Assembly: GCA_020850735.1 (NCBI GenBank)
Contig: JADZEE010000009.1
Coordinates: 38,977 to 102,976 of the forward strand
DNA length: 64,000 nucleotides
Source of the DNA: Gammaproteobacteria bacterium
GTDB taxonomy: Bacteria > Pseudomonadota > Gammaproteobacteria > JADZEE01
Direction of reading: 5' to 3'
The notes under the pieces: generated by a model
Told to the model about the DNA's origin: nothing
Seen by the model: only the letters and a program-made list of their open reading frames with translations
Databases searched by the model: none
Program-made: the position numbers and the translations under genes
In this document: positions 1 through 13,715 of the stretch, one piece after another
How positions within the stretch are numbered: position 1 is the stretch's first letter
Layout of the letters: each line of letters begins with the position of its first letter

Positions 1-38
1 GATCGTGCGCGGCGCGCCGGCCCGGGACCCGGCTGCGG

Positions 39-2158
39 TCAACACGCCAGCGCCAGCGCGTTCTGGCGTTCCAGCCAGGCTTCGATCGCGAGCGCCGGCA
101 GCGGCGGGCTGAGCAGGTAACCCTGGAGTTCGTCGCAGCCCTGCGCGCGCAGGAACGCCAGCTGCGTGGACTCCTCGACGCCCTCGGCCACGACCTTCAG
201 GCGCAGACTGCGTGCCATGCTGATGATGGTGCTGACGATCGCGGCATCCTCCTCACGGGCGAGCTCACGCACGAAGGACTGGTCGATCTTGAGCACGTCG
301 ATGGGCAGGCGCTTGAGGTAGCTGAGCGAGGAGTAGCCCGTGCCGAAGTCGTCCACGGCGATCCGGAATCCGTGTGCCTTCAGCTCGTTCAGCGTGCGGA
401 TCGCGGCCTCGCCGTCCTCCATGATGACGCCTTCGGTCAACTCCAGCTCGATGCGCCCCGCCTCCAGCCCGGCCGCCGCGACGACGTCGGCGAGGCACCG
501 GTGCAGGTTCCTGGCGCGGAACTGCGCCGCCGACAGATTCACGGCACACACGAACCGGCCGACCCCCGCCGCATCCCAGGACGCGAGCTGGCGGCAGGCG
601 CTCCCCAGGACCCATTCGCCCAGCGGCACGACGAGTCCCGTCTCCTCGGCAACCGGAATGAACTCCGCCGGCGATACGCGCCCGAGGTCCGGGTGATTCC
701 AGCGAACCAGCGCCTCGAACCCTACCGGGCGCAGGTCACTGCCGCGAACCTTGGGCTGGAAGTGCACCTCGAACTGCTCGCGTTCGAGCGCACGGCGCAG
801 GTGCATCTCGACCGTCAGACGTTTGAAGGCGCGCACATTCAGCGCCGAGGTGTAGAACTGGTAACAATCACGCCCCTCGCGCTTTGCCTGCGCGAGCGCT
901 GCGTCGGCGTGCTTGAGCAGGTCGTCGGCGCCGACACCGTCATCCGGATACACGCTGATGCCTATCGAGACACGCACGTACATTTCCTGCCCGGCAATCT
1001 CGAACGGCTGTCCCAGGGTCGTGCGCAGCCGCCGCGCGAACAGGGCCGCATCCTCTGCCGAGCCCACGTTGGCCAGGACCGCGATGAACTCGTCCCCCGC
1101 GGCCCTGCCGACCGCGTCCTCCCAGGTGCAATCGGTCAGCCGCGCGATCGGATCGCTCACCCGCACAGTCGCGCACAAGCGTTCGCCAACCGCGCGCAAC
1201 AGCTCGTTACCGACCGCAAAACCCAGGGTGTCGTTGATGCGCTGGAAGTGATCCAGGTCGATCGACAGCACCGCCAGCGGTCGCTGGCGGTGCGCGGCGG
1301 ACGCCAGTGCCTGTACGAGGCGCGCCCGGACGGACTGGCGGTTGGGCAGGCCGGTAACGCCGTCGTAATACGCAAGCTGATGGATCTGCTGCTCGGCGCG
1401 GCGGCGCTCACTCACGTCCTGGACCGTGCCCACGTAACGGGGCGCGCCGTCCGCGTCGTGCTCGGCCACTGCGACCACGTGGATGTTCCGTTCTGCGTCG
1501 CCGGCAGCGCACACGCGCAGCTCCAGACTGAAGGACTTGCCGTTGCGCATACCCGGGCCGAAGGCATCGCGAAGCCGGTCGCGATCGTCTTCGACCACGA
1601 ATTGCGTCAGCGCGGCGACATCGATCACGTCCACGCCGGCGGGCAAGCCCAGCACCTCGCGGGTTTCCACCGTCCAGGGCGCGAAACGACCACGTGCGTC
1701 TGCTTCCCAGTGACCGAGACGGGCGATGCGCTGCGCGAGGGCCAGGCGGGCTTCGCTCGCGCGCAGGGCGTCGGCCGTGTTCTTGGCCCGCAGCATGTAG
1801 CGCAGACGATGCCCGAGCAAATCGAAATTGATCGGCTTGGTGACGAAATCGGTCGCACCGGCCTGGTAAGCGCGGTTGATCGACTCGACGTCGTCCAGGC
1901 CCGTCATCATCAGCACCGGCAGGTGAGCACCGCCCGCGCTGGCGCGCAGCAGGGCGCACGCCTCGAAGCCGTCCATGCCGGGCATGAGCACGTCGAGTAA
2001 TACGATGTCCGGATGCACCGCGGTGAAAGCCTCGATCAGCCGGCCACCGTCGGCGGCTTCCGCCACCGTGAACCCCGCGTTCTCGAGCGCGGCGCGTGTG
2101 AGCACCCGCAGCATTTCATCGTCGTCGACGACCAGGACCCGCGCCGGCGCGAGCGTGC

Positions 2159-2162
<4 letters not shown>
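39..2162 (-). CDS. Response regulator with PAS, GGDEF and EAL domains (c-di-GMP turnover)
   Basis: A 707-residue cytoplasmic signalling protein. A receiver domain (about 7-125) carries the acidic pocket VVDDDE and the phospho-acceptor Asp57 in [19 protein letters not shown] segment (about 140-255) follows, then a diguanylate cyclase domain with the signature AGDEF at 355-359 instead of GGDEF, then an EAL domain with FEALVRW at 482-488 and DDFGTG at 604-609. The EAL motifs look intact, so c-di-GMP phosphodiesterase activity is likely; cyclase activity is uncertain because of the AGDEF variant and a short insertion just before it. The ATG at 2162 overlaps the stop of the upstream sensor kinase by 4 bp (ATGA), so the two are translationally coupled and probably form one phosphorelay. 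A longer frame upstream of this ATG is arginine-rich and lies inside the kinase gene, so it was not used. Confidence 0.93.
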
Positions 2163-5068
<2,906 letters not shown>

Positions 5069-5076
5069 CGTGCGTG

Positions 5077-5646
5077 TCAATGCACGGCAGGCTGCCCGCT
5101 GGCGCACGGCGTGCCGGCTGATGCACGACACAGCACGCGCCAGGCGTGGCGGCTGCCCGTATCGTGCCAGAGCTGGTACGCGCTCAGGGGATCCAGCGAG
5201 GCGTGACCGTCATCGAGCTCGCGCATGGTCTGGAGCAGATCCATGAGCTGGACGAAGTAGTCGCTGAGGCGCGTGAACAGGGGATCGCCCCGGTGACCCA
5301 GCCGCGCGTAGGCGCGGCGACCCATGGCGACGTAGTAGCCCGCGGGCATTTGCGCCTGCGCCATCTGCTCGGCGAACAGCCCCGTGTAGATGAGGCAGCG
5401 GTCACCGAGATTGCGCAGTGTCCGGTGCGATTTGACCGGCACGCGGGATCGCGGGCCGGCCGGCACGCTGCGCAGCGTCGGTGCGAGGTCCCCGCGGCCG
5501 AGAAACCGCAGCAGCGTCGTCACGAGGTAACGCTCCAGCTCCTGCGGCAGCAGGCGGCGATCGACCGCTTCCGCCGCGGTGACCAGCGCATACCACGGTG
5601 CCGAATCGCCGGTGTGTATGTCGTAACGCATCTTTGCAGGCGGCAT
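5077..5646 (-). CDS. Conserved hypothetical protein upstream of hybrid kinase
   Basis: About 189 residues with no signal peptide or obvious membrane segment. The composition is that of a soluble, largely helical protein, with stretches such as LYTE-like helices and [16 protein letters not shown] do not recognise a domain. It ends 8 bp before the chosen start of the hybrid kinase, so it is probably the first gene of a three-gene signalling operon and could modulate the kinase or the c-di-GMP enzyme. The start could also be the ATG five codons further in (5631) or one 19 codons upstream (5703); none has a strong ribosome-binding site. It is divergent from glyQ. Confidence 0.7.
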   Translation of the reverse strand: MPPAKMRYDIHTGDSAPWYALVTAAEAVDRRLLPQELERYLVTTLLRFLGRGDLAPTLRSVPAGPRSRVPVKSHRTLRNLGDRCLIYTGLFAEQMAQAQMPAGYYVAMGRRAYARLGHRGDPLFTRLSDYFVQLMDLLQTMRELDDGHASLDPLSAYQLWHDTGSRHAWRVLCRASAGTPCASGQPAVH

Positions 5647-5765
5647 CGTCTCGTGTCCGCATGCCTTAGCGGCCGCGAGCGGGCGTTCTTGAGCGGTTTG
5701 CACACGCGCGGCGGCCGTACGGACCCGTTATACTTGCGCGCCATCGCGTAGCCGCCGACACGACC

Positions 5766-6701
<936 letters not shown>

Positions 6702-6723
6702 GGGCAGGCGCGCCACCACCACC

Positions 6724-8811
6724 ATGAGCACCCGCGCCGACGCCCTGGTCGAAATCGGCACCGAGGAGCTGCCGCCCAAGGCGCTCGCCGGTCTCGCCGA
6801 GGCTTTCGCCGCAGGCGTGCGCAGCGGTCTGGCCCAGACCCGGCTCGAGTGCGGCGCGCTGTCGACTTACGCCACGCCACGCCGCCTGACGCTGTTCATC
6901 CCGGCGCTCGCCGCCTGCGAGCCGGATCACGTCGTGCTGCGCCGGGGTCCGGCGCTCAAGGCCGCGTTCGCCGCCGACGGGTCGCCCACGCAGGCCGCGC
7001 TGGGTTTCGCCCGTTCCTGCGCCGTGACGGTCGAGCAGCTCGAGCGAACCGAGACCGACCAGGGCGGCTGGCTCGCGTATCGCAGCGTCGAGACCGGCCG
7101 CCCGGCGGCGAGCATCCTGCCGCAGGTGGTCGCCGAAGCGCTGGCGCGCTTGCCGATACCCAGGCGCATGCGCTGGGGCGCGGGCGACGCCGAGTTCGTC
7201 CGTCCGGTGCACTGGGTCGTACTGCTGCATGGCAGCGACGTGATCGAGGCCGAGATCCTCGGCGTCGTGGCCGGACGCTGCACCCGCGGCCACCGTTTCC
7301 ACCACCCCGAGCCCCTGTCATTGCCGGATCCCTCGGCCTATGTCGGCGCGCTGGCACGGGCGCACGTCATCGCCGGTTTCGACGAACGGCGGCAAGCGAT
7401 CCGTGACGCCATCGCGACGCAGGCCGCGGCATTGGGCGGCAGCGCGCTGTATGACGACGCGCTGCTCGACGAGGTCACCGCGCTGGTGGAGTGGCCGGTC
7501 GCCGTGACCGGGGCGTTCGACGCCGCGTTCTTGCGCCTGCCGCGCGAGGTTCTGGTCGCGACCCTGCAGGGGCACCAGCGCTATTTTCCGCTCGCGGCGC
7601 CTGACGACACGCTGCTGCCCGCATTTGTCACCATCGCCAACATCGACAGCCGCGACCTCGCCCAGGTACGCGCCGGCAACGAGCGCGTCGTCCGCCCGCG
7701 CCTCGCCGATGCGGCATTTTTCTGGGATTCGGACTGCCGCCGCAGGCTCGACTCGCACCTGGATTCCCTGCGCACGGTGGTCTACCACGAACGCCTGGGT
7801 TCGCTGTACGACAAGACCCGCCGGGTCGAGAGCCTGGCGCTGCACATCGCCGAGCGGATCGGCGGCGACACCGCCATGGCCGCCCGCGCCGCGTTGCTGT
7901 CGCGCTGCGATCTGCTCTCGGCCATGGTCGGCGAGTTTCCCGAGCTCCAGGGCGTGATGGGCGGTCATTACGCGCGGGGCGGCGGCGAAGCCGTGGAGGT
8001 CGCCGCGGCGCTCGATGAGCTCTATCTGCCCCGTCATGCCGGCGACCGCCTGCCGCGCAGCCGTACCGGGCAGGCGCTGGCCATCGCCGACCGGATCGAT
8101 ACCCTGGTCGGGATCTTCGGCATCGGCCAGGCGCCGACCGGCGACAAGGACCCGTTCGCGCTGCGCCGTGCGGCCCTCGGTACGCTGCGGATCATCATCG
8201 AGGGCGCGCTCGAGCTCGATCTCGCCGCGCTGGTCGGCGCTGCGGCCGCGAACCTCGGCGACCACATCCGCGACGCGGACGTCGAGGGGGCCGTGCTCGA
8301 GTTCATGCGCGAGCGCCTGCGCAGCTATTACCTCGAAGCCGGCATTGCGGCCGACACCTTCGAAGCGGTGGCCGCTCGCCCGCTGACCCACCCCCTCGAT
8401 TTCGACCGCCGCCTGCGCGCAGTCGAGGCATTCCGGCGCCTGCCGGCGGCCGCGAGCCTCGCCGCCGCGAACAAGCGCATCGGCAACATCCTGCGCAAGG
8501 CCGGACAAATGCCGGCGGCGGCGATTGACGCCGCTCTGCTCGTAGAGGACGCCGAGCGCGATCTGCACGCCGCGCTCGCGGTACACGAGGTCGGTGAGAG
8601 CCTGGATGCCGCCCTCGCCGCCGGCAGGACGCCCGACTACACGGCCGTTCTCACCGGGCTTGCCGATCTGCGTGAGCCGGTCGACCGTTTTTTCGACGCC
8701 GTGCTGGTCATGTGCGAGGATCCCGCCATCCGTGGGAACCGCCTCGCCCTGCTCGAGCACCTGCACCGGCAGTTCCTGCACGTCGCCGACATCGCACGGC
8801 TGCAATCCTGA
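6724..8811 (+). CDS. glyS: Glycyl-tRNA synthetase beta subunit
   Basis: A 695-residue partner of GlyQ. It begins with the typical LVEIGTEELPPKAL motif and contains GHQRYFPL and GNERVVRPRLADAAFFW, plus an HD-like and anticodon-binding C-terminal region (ANKRIGNILRKA). It provides tRNA recognition in the alpha2beta2 synthetase. I placed the start at the ATG 22 bp after glyQ because the frame upstream overlaps glyQ and lacks family similarity. Length is as expected for the family (about 690). Confidence 0.98.
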   Translation: MSTRADALVEIGTEELPPKALAGLAEAFAAGVRSGLAQTRLECGALSTYATPRRLTLFIPALAACEPDHVVLRRGPALKAAFAADGSPTQAALGFARSCAVTVEQLERTETDQGGWLAYRSVETGRPAASILPQVVAEALARLPIPRRMRWGAGDAEFVRPVHWVVLLHGSDVIEAEILGVVAGRCTRGHRFHHPEPLSLPDPSAYVGALARAHVIAGFDERRQAIRDAIATQAAALGGSALYDDALLDEVTALVEWPVAVTGAFDAAFLRLPREVLVATLQGHQRYFPLAAPDDTLLPAFVTIANIDSRDLAQVRAGNERVVRPRLADAAFFWDSDCRRRLDSHLDSLRTVVYHERLGSLYDKTRRVESLALHIAERIGGDTAMAARAALLSRCDLLSAMVGEFPELQGVMGGHYARGGGEAVEVAAALDELYLPRHAGDRLPRSRTGQALAIADRIDTLVGIFGIGQAPTGDKDPFALRRAALGTLRIIIEGALELDLAALVGAAAANLGDHIRDADVEGAVLEFMRERLRSYYLEAGIAADTFEAVAARPLTHPLDFDRRLRAVEAFRRLPAAASLAAANKRIGNILRKAGQMPAAAIDAALLVEDAERDLHAALAVHEVGESLDAALAAGRTPDYTAVLTGLADLREPVDRFFDAVLVMCEDPAIRGNRLALLEHLHRQFLHVADIARLQS

Positions 8812-8835
8812 GCGCGCACGCGTCACGACAACGCC

Positions 8836-9375
8836 ATGAAGCTGGTCATCCTCGATCGCGACGGTGTCATTAACGAGGACTCGGAGGACTTCGTCAGATC
8901 CGTCGATGAGCTGCGACCGATCCGCGGCAGCCTGGAGGCGATCGCGAGCCTGTGCAATGCCGGCTACCGCGTCGTCGTCGCCAGTAATCAATCAGGGCTC
9001 GCGCGTGGCTTGTTCGACATCGACGCCCTGAACGACATCCATGCGCATTTGAACCGCTTGCTGGCGGAGATCGGCGGGCGCATCGAGGCGTTCTTCTTCT
9101 GTCCGCACGGCCCGGAAGCGGGCTGTGAGTGCCGCAAGCCGGCCACCGGAATGTTGTACGACGTCGCCGTGCGCCTGCGCACCACGCTGGCCGGCGTGCC
9201 GATAGTCGGTGACAGCGACCGCGATCTGGCGGCGGCGCGAACCGTCGGCGCCAGACCGGTGCTGGTACGCACCGGTAACGGCGCGCGCACCGAGCGCGAG
9301 TGCGGCGCGCACGACGAAATCGAGGTTTATGACGATCTCGCCGCCTTTGCACGGCATCTGCTCAGCGAGCATTGA
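8836..9375 (+). CDS. gmhB: D-glycero-beta-D-manno-heptose-1,7-bisphosphate 7-phosphatase
   Basis: A 179-residue HAD-family phosphatase. The nucleophile motif is DRDGVINED at the N-terminus (Asp8, Asp10). SNQSG is motif II. A zinc-binding loop CPHGPEAGCECRKP is diagnostic for GmhB, and the C-terminal GDSDRDLAAA is motif IV. It removes the 7-phosphate during ADP-heptose synthesis for lipopolysaccharide inner core. It lies 24 bp after glyS, an arrangement common in Proteobacteria, and upstream of a phospholipid acyltransferase, so this operon mixes translation and envelope functions. Confidence 0.95.
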   Translation: MKLVILDRDGVINEDSEDFVRSVDELRPIRGSLEAIASLCNAGYRVVVASNQSGLARGLFDIDALNDIHAHLNRLLAEIGGRIEAFFFCPHGPEAGCECRKPATGMLYDVAVRLRTTLAGVPIVGDSDRDLAAARTVGARPVLVRTGNGARTERECGAHDEIEVYDDLAAFARHLLSEH

Positions 9376-9485
9376 GCGTGCGACCGGATCCGATCGCCGT
9401 CACCTGCCTGCGCCCGGCGGCACATCGCCTCGACGTGCCGCCGCGCGAGGTTCACTGCCGACGGCCACACTGGCGGTGACCAGCC

Positions 9486-10229
9486 GTGTCGTCGACGTCC
9501 TTCGCGCGCGCGATCGTATTCTATCTGTGCGCTCTGGTGACCGCGCTCCTGGTATGCACGGCGCTGGTGGCGACCCGCCCGTTCTCCCACCGCGTGCGCT
9601 ATCGCATCGGCCGCATCTGGACGGACGTCAACCTGTGGGTGCTCGAACACGTCGTCGGCATCCGCTACGCGATCACGGGCGCGGAGAACATCCCGCCCGG
9701 CCCCGGTATCGTTCTGGCCAAGCACCAGTCGGCCTGGGAAACCATGGGACTGCAGAAGATATTTCCGCGCCAGGTATGGGTGCTCAAGCGCGAGTTGTTC
9801 TGGGTGCCGCTGTTCGGCTGGGGACTGGCGATGCTCGACCCGATTGCGATCGACCGCAAGGCCGGGTTCCGGGCCATCAGGGAGATCGTGCGCCAGGGAC
9901 GCGAACGCCTCGCCGGCGGCGCCTGGGTGGTGATCTTTCCCGAGGGCACGCGCGTAAGCCCGGGCGAACAGCGTCCCTATCACCCTGGCGGCGGCAAGCT
10001 CGCGGCCGAATCCGGGTTTCCGGTCGTGCCCGTCGCCCACGACGCGGGCCTGCTGTGGCCGCGCAACAGCTTCGGCAAGCATGCCGGCACCATCCATGTC
10101 GCGATCGGCCCGCCGATCGATCCCGCCGGCCTGTCCGCCAGCGAAATCACGCGGCGTGCGCAGGACTGGATCGAGACCGCCTGCAACCGTCTGCTGGAAC
10201 AGGCCCGGGACACGTCCGCACGGTCGTGA
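9486..10229 (+). CDS. 1-acylglycerol-3-phosphate acyltransferase (PlsC-like)
   Basis: A 247-residue membrane-associated acyltransferase. It has an N-terminal hydrophobic segment (about 8-30), the acyltransferase block I as KHQSAWET (HX4E rather than the textbook HX4D), block III FPEGTRVSPGE, and a C-terminal VPVAHDAG segment. The HQSAWE form is familiar from gammaproteobacterial relatives, so it is probably active. It would add the second acyl chain to lysophosphatidic acid at the inner membrane. The start is taken as the GTG at 9486 followed by SSTSFARAIVFYLCALVTALL. It sits about 110 bp after gmhB, probably in the same transcription unit. Confidence 0.88.
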   Translation: MSSTSFARAIVFYLCALVTALLVCTALVATRPFSHRVRYRIGRIWTDVNLWVLEHVVGIRYAITGAENIPPGPGIVLAKHQSAWETMGLQKIFPRQVWVLKRELFWVPLFGWGLAMLDPIAIDRKAGFRAIREIVRQGRERLAGGAWVVIFPEGTRVSPGEQRPYHPGGGKLAAESGFPVVPVAHDAGLLWPRNSFGKHAGTIHVAIGPPIDPAGLSASEITRRAQDWIETACNRLLEQARDTSARS

Positions 10230-10319
10230 AACGTGCACCGCCGTGCATATTGCCATCCCCGGCCAAAGCCCCGATGATCCGGCCCCCCTGCACGGCGAAC
10301 CGCACCGTCCGCACAGTCC

Positions 10320-11132
10320 ATGAGATCCCCGCATCGTCTTTTCCCCGTCCTGCTCGCGACGCTCGTGCTGGCCCTGCCCGCAGGCGCGTCCGAGCGCCTG
10401 CGGCTCGCCACCACCACCAGCACCGAGAGTTCTGGCCTGCTCGCCGTGCTCAACCCGGTGTTCGAGCGCCGTCACGATGCGAGGGTCGACGTCATCGCGG
10501 TCGGCAGCGGCAAGGCTCTCAAGCTCGCGCAAAACGGTGACGTCGATATCGTGCTCGCGCACGATCCCGCCGGCGAGATCGCCCTGATTGCATCCGGCTC
10601 GGGCGTCGATCGCCGTGCGGTGATGCACAACGATTTCGTCATCGTCGGACCCGCCGGCGACCCCGCCGGCGTGCGCGCGGCAATCGACGGCGCCGACGCA
10701 CTGCGCCGCATAGCCCGGGCAGGCGAACCGTTCGTATCGCGCGGCGATCAGTCGGGCACACACGTCAAGGAGCTCGCACTGTGGCAGGCCGCGGGCATCG
10801 AGCCCGCCGGCACTTGGTACCTCGCGACCGGCCAGGCCATGGGGGCGGTGCTGCAGATCGCCGATGACAAGCAGGCCTACGCCCTGACCGACCGCGGCAC
10901 CTGGCTCGCCTACCGCCACCGGATCGATCTCGCGCTCGTCCATCAGGGCGATCCGGCGCTGTTCAACCCCTACCACGTCATCCGCGTCAACCCCGAGCGC
11001 CATCCCCACGTGCGCGCCGATCTCGCCCGCGCCTACGCTGATTTCCTCACCGGCGCCGAAGGCAAGGCGCTCATCGGCAGTTTCCGCATCGACGGCGAAT
11101 CGCTGTTTTTCCCCGACACCTCGACTCCGTAA
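10320..11132 (+). CDS. tupA: Tungstate ABC transporter substrate-binding protein
   Basis: A 270-residue periplasmic binding protein with a signal peptide (about 1-23, cleavage near ALPAGAS-ER). The mature protein begins LRLATTTSTESSGLL, the oxyanion-binding TTTST signature of TupA/PstS-like tungstate receptors, and contains SRGDQSGTH, another ligand loop. It delivers tungstate to the TupBC transporter encoded just downstream. An inverted repeat TGCAC-CGCC-GTGCA lies about 75-85 bp upstream (10234-10247) and could be regulatory. Confidence 0.93.
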   Translation: MRSPHRLFPVLLATLVLALPAGASERLRLATTTSTESSGLLAVLNPVFERRHDARVDVIAVGSGKALKLAQNGDVDIVLAHDPAGEIALIASGSGVDRRAVMHNDFVIVGPAGDPAGVRAAIDGADALRRIARAGEPFVSRGDQSGTHVKELALWQAAGIEPAGTWYLATGQAMGAVLQIADDKQAYALTDRGTWLAYRHRIDLALVHQGDPALFNPYHVIRVNPERHPHVRADLARAYADFLTGAEGKALIGSFRIDGESLFFPDTSTP

Positions 11133-11202
11133 GCCGCCACCCCGGCGGCATTGCGGCCCCGTCTTCCCTTGGTCTGCGTTGCGTGGGATCTTTGCCCGCC
11201 AG

Positions 11203-11895
11203 ATGGACTACTTTCTCACCGCGCTGACCCATGCCGGGCGGCTCATTGCCGGCTTCGATCCAGAGGTCTACGCGATCGTGTCGACCTCGCTGTCGGTGTC
11301 GCTCACCGCGGTCCTGCTCGCCAGTGTCGTCGCTGTCCCGCTCGGCATCGGCACCGCGCTCGGACGCTTTCCAGGCCGCGGTGCGCTGCGTCACGTCCTC
11401 AACACCCTGATGGCGATTCCGACGGTGGTCGTGGGCCTGGTGTTGTACGGACTGCTGTCACGGCGCGGGCCGCTCGGCGAGCTCGGTTTGCTCTACACCC
11501 CGGCCGCGATGATCATCGGCCAGGCCGTGCTGATCGCTCCCATCGTCTGGAACCTCACCATCACCGCGATCGAGTCCACCGATCCGCGCCTGGCGCTCAC
11601 CTGCCGGCTGCTCGGCGCCAACCGCCTGCAGCAGGCACGCATTTTTCTCAGCGAGGCACGGCTCGCCGTGCTGGCTGCCCTGATAGTCGCCTTCGGCCGT
11701 GCCATCGGCGAGGTCGGCGTCGCCATGATGCTCGGTGGCAACATCGCCGGCTTCACGCGGACCATGACCACCGCGATCGCACTGGAGACGAGCAAGGGGG
11801 AATTCGAGCTGGCGATGGCACTCGGGATGCTGCTGCTCGCCACTGCCTTCCTGGTCAACGGTGCGCTCGCCGTGCTGGAACGCCGGACTCGATGA
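11203..11895 (+). CDS. tupB: Tungstate ABC transporter permease
   Basis: A 230-residue inner-membrane permease with about five to six transmembrane segments and the typical BPD_transp_1 EAA loop region (TCRLLGANRLQQARIFLSEA ... GRAIGEVGVAMMLGGN). The start is the ATG at 11203; an in-frame TTG eight codons upstream is less likely. It lies 70 bp after tupA, and its stop overlaps the tupC start by 4 bp (ATGA). It forms the membrane channel for tungstate uptake. Confidence 0.93.
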   Translation: MDYFLTALTHAGRLIAGFDPEVYAIVSTSLSVSLTAVLLASVVAVPLGIGTALGRFPGRGALRHVLNTLMAIPTVVVGLVLYGLLSRRGPLGELGLLYTPAAMIIGQAVLIAPIVWNLTITAIESTDPRLALTCRLLGANRLQQARIFLSEARLAVLAALIVAFGRAIGEVGVAMMLGGNIAGFTRTMTTAIALETSKGEFELAMALGMLLLATAFLVNGALAVLERRTR

Positions 11896-12887
11896 GCACG
11901 GCCTACTCACTGCAGGGCGTCGATTTCGCCTATGCGGCGGCGCCGGCGCTCACGATCGAGCGACTCGATATCGCGGCCGGCGCGATTACCGCCGTGCTCG
12001 GCGGGAACGGCGCCGGTAAGTCCACGCTGCTCAGGCTGCTCGCCTTTCTCGACCCGCCGGCACACGGCACGCTTCTGTATTTCGGGACACCCGTGCACGC
12101 GCACGACCTGCCACGCCGGCGCCGCCAGGTCGGTTTCGTGCCGCAGGATCCCTACCTGCTGCACGGCACGGTGAGCTCGAACGTCGAAATCGGTCTCGAA
12201 CTTCGCGGCACGGCCACGAGCGAACGGCGCGCGCGGGTCGCGGATGCTCTCGAGCTGCTCGCGCTCGGACCGCTGGCGAATCGTCCGGCGCGGGCACTCT
12301 CCGGCGGCGAAGCACAAAGAGTCGCCCTCGCACGCGTCCTGGTGCTCGAACCCGAGGTGCTGCTGCTCGACGAACCATTCACCCACCTCGATCGCGCCGG
12401 GCACGAGCTGGTGCAGGATCTGCTGGTCCGGATCGCCGAGCACAGGTCGCAGACGGTCGTGCTCACCACACACGACCGCGCGCTGGCGAGGATGCTGGCG
12501 AACCGGATCATCAGCATCGTCGACGGCAGGCTCGCCGAAGCACCGCTGGTGAATGTGATGAGTGGCACGCTCGATGCGAGCCGCGGCGAGCTCGACACCG
12601 GCCGGCTGCGCATCCACGTTCCCGACGGTGTACGCCAGGGCACCCGCGTCGCAGTCGATCCCGTCCACGTCGTCCTGTCGCGCGAACCGCTCGTCTCGAG
12701 CATGCGCAACAGTTTCCCCGGCCGCGTCACCGAGCTGGCCGAGCGCGGCGGCGAGGTCCACGTTGTCGTCGACGCCGGCGAACTCTGGCATGCCGTGATC
12801 ACGCACGCCGCGATGGCGGATCAGGCCATTGCGCTAGGTGCGACGGTGTGGGTGAGTTTCAAGTCGAGCGCGGTCGAAGTGTTCTGA
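11892..12887 (+). CDS. tupC: Tungstate ABC transporter ATP-binding protein with TOBE domain
   Basis: A 331-residue ATPase. Walker A is GGNGAGKSTLLRLLAF, the Q loop is FVPQDPYLL, the signature is ALSGGEAQRVALARVL, and Walker B is VLLLDEPFTHLD. The C-terminal third (about 215-331) looks like a TOBE/MopI-like oxyanion-binding regulatory domain, as in ModC. Together with TupA and TupB it forms the importer. Its start overlaps tupB by 4 bp. The ORF frame extends far upstream, but that part is a shadow of tupB. Confidence 0.93.
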   Translation: MSTAYSLQGVDFAYAAAPALTIERLDIAAGAITAVLGGNGAGKSTLLRLLAFLDPPAHGTLLYFGTPVHAHDLPRRRRQVGFVPQDPYLLHGTVSSNVEIGLELRGTATSERRARVADALELLALGPLANRPARALSGGEAQRVALARVLVLEPEVLLLDEPFTHLDRAGHELVQDLLVRIAEHRSQTVVLTTHDRALARMLANRIISIVDGRLAEAPLVNVMSGTLDASRGELDTGRLRIHVPDGVRQGTRVAVDPVHVVLSREPLVSSMRNSFPGRVTELAERGGEVHVVVDAGELWHAVITHAAMADQAIALGATVWVSFKSSAVEVF

Positions 12888-12982
12888 GCACGTTGCGCGG
12901 ACCGCACTGCGTGCGATTGGCGGTTCGAACCGGCCGCAGCCGCCGCGCGCAGCTGCTCGCCGGAGGGGCTCCGCGCCCGGCG

Positions 12983-13528
12983 TCAGAAGTGGTAGCCGAG
13001 CCTGAGCAGATGGAAGTTGATACCCGGGTTGTCGTCCCCCAGCCCCGCGTTCGAAAGGTGTTGGTAACGGTAGCCGAGCTCCCAGTGACCCGTGTCGCCG
13101 AAGCGAAATCCCGCGCCCAGATGCTCGGCGAAGGTGAAGTTGATGTCGAAGTTCTTGTCTTCGAGCTCGGTGTCGGTGAGCACGTGGGCGCCGACACCGA
13201 GCTCGACGTAGGGCACGAAACCACCGATCGGCTGGTGTGGCTGCAGGCGCAGGACGGGAGCGACGCCGAGTTCGCCGAGCGAGTCGTTGCCGGTGCGACC
13301 GCCGGCCGCGTCCCAGTAGCTGCCGCCGAACTCCCAGTAACCACCGAGATACCAATCACCTTCGGTGAACCACTTGGCGCTCCAGGCCCAGTCGAACCGG
13401 AAGCCGACACGTTCGGCGGAGTCGTCACCGGTGCCGAGCTCGACAGCGAATGCCGTTTCGGCGCCGTTTACGGCCTGTGTACAGGTCAGCACGATGAGGG
13501 GCACGAGAACGCGAGCGTTCGGGATCAC
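12983..13528 (-). CDS. PagL-like outer membrane acyloxyacyl hydrolase/lipid A deacylase family protein
   Basis: A 181-residue beta-barrel protein with a GTG start preceded by AGAGGA at 7 nt spacing. A signal peptide (about 1-23) is followed by a glycine/aromatic-rich barrel ending in a C-terminal Phe (LRLGYHF). The C-terminal motif YRYQHLSNAGL matches the His-X-Ser-Asn active-site block of PagL. The third PagL catalytic residue (a Glu in the following GIE segment) seems to be Asn here (NPGINF). It may therefore remove a lipid A acyl chain or have diverged. It is the last gene of a minus-strand group with arsM and a fatty acid hydroxylase, separated from arsM by 187 bp. Confidence 0.8.
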   Translation of the reverse strand: MIPNARVLVPLIVLTCTQAVNGAETAFAVELGTGDDSAERVGFRFDWAWSAKWFTEGDWYLGGYWEFGGSYWDAAGGRTGNDSLGELGVAPVLRLQPHQPIGGFVPYVELGVGAHVLTDTELEDKNFDINFTFAEHLGAGFRFGDTGHWELGYRYQHLSNAGLGDDNPGINFHLLRLGYHF

Positions 13529-13715
13529 GGAAGGGTCCTCTGCTGGTTTTTCTTCTCCCGGCGCCGGACCCGGGCCCGACGCAGCCGGGGGGATTATGCG
13601 GCGCGCGACCCGGGCCTGCAAAGGGGCGGGTGGTCTGCGCCGGCGCGCGCAACACGATGCCTCGGCGCGGCGGGCCGCGGACCCTAGCGGCGGCACCGAC
13701 CATGCGCGTGCGGGC

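Noticed and set aside
372..2000. Long plus-strand open frame (542 codons) opposite the GGDEF-EAL gene
   Set aside because: It is an antisense shadow in high-GC DNA. The minus-strand frame has clear domain motifs, and the plus-strand translation is Arg/Ala-rich with no family features.
10234..10247. TGCAC-CGCC-GTGCA hairpin upstream of tupA as a tungstate riboswitch
   Set aside because: It is a single short stem without the conserved multi-stem Moco/Tuco riboswitch architecture. At most it is an operator, mentioned under tupA.
10281..10296. 16-nt sequence GGCCCCCCTGCACGGC also present before rho (25361-25376)
   Set aside because: An exact shared 16-mer in two leaders looked like a regulatory motif. 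In GC-rich DNA of this length a few such matches are expected by chance, the flanks do not match, and the two genes share no known regulation.
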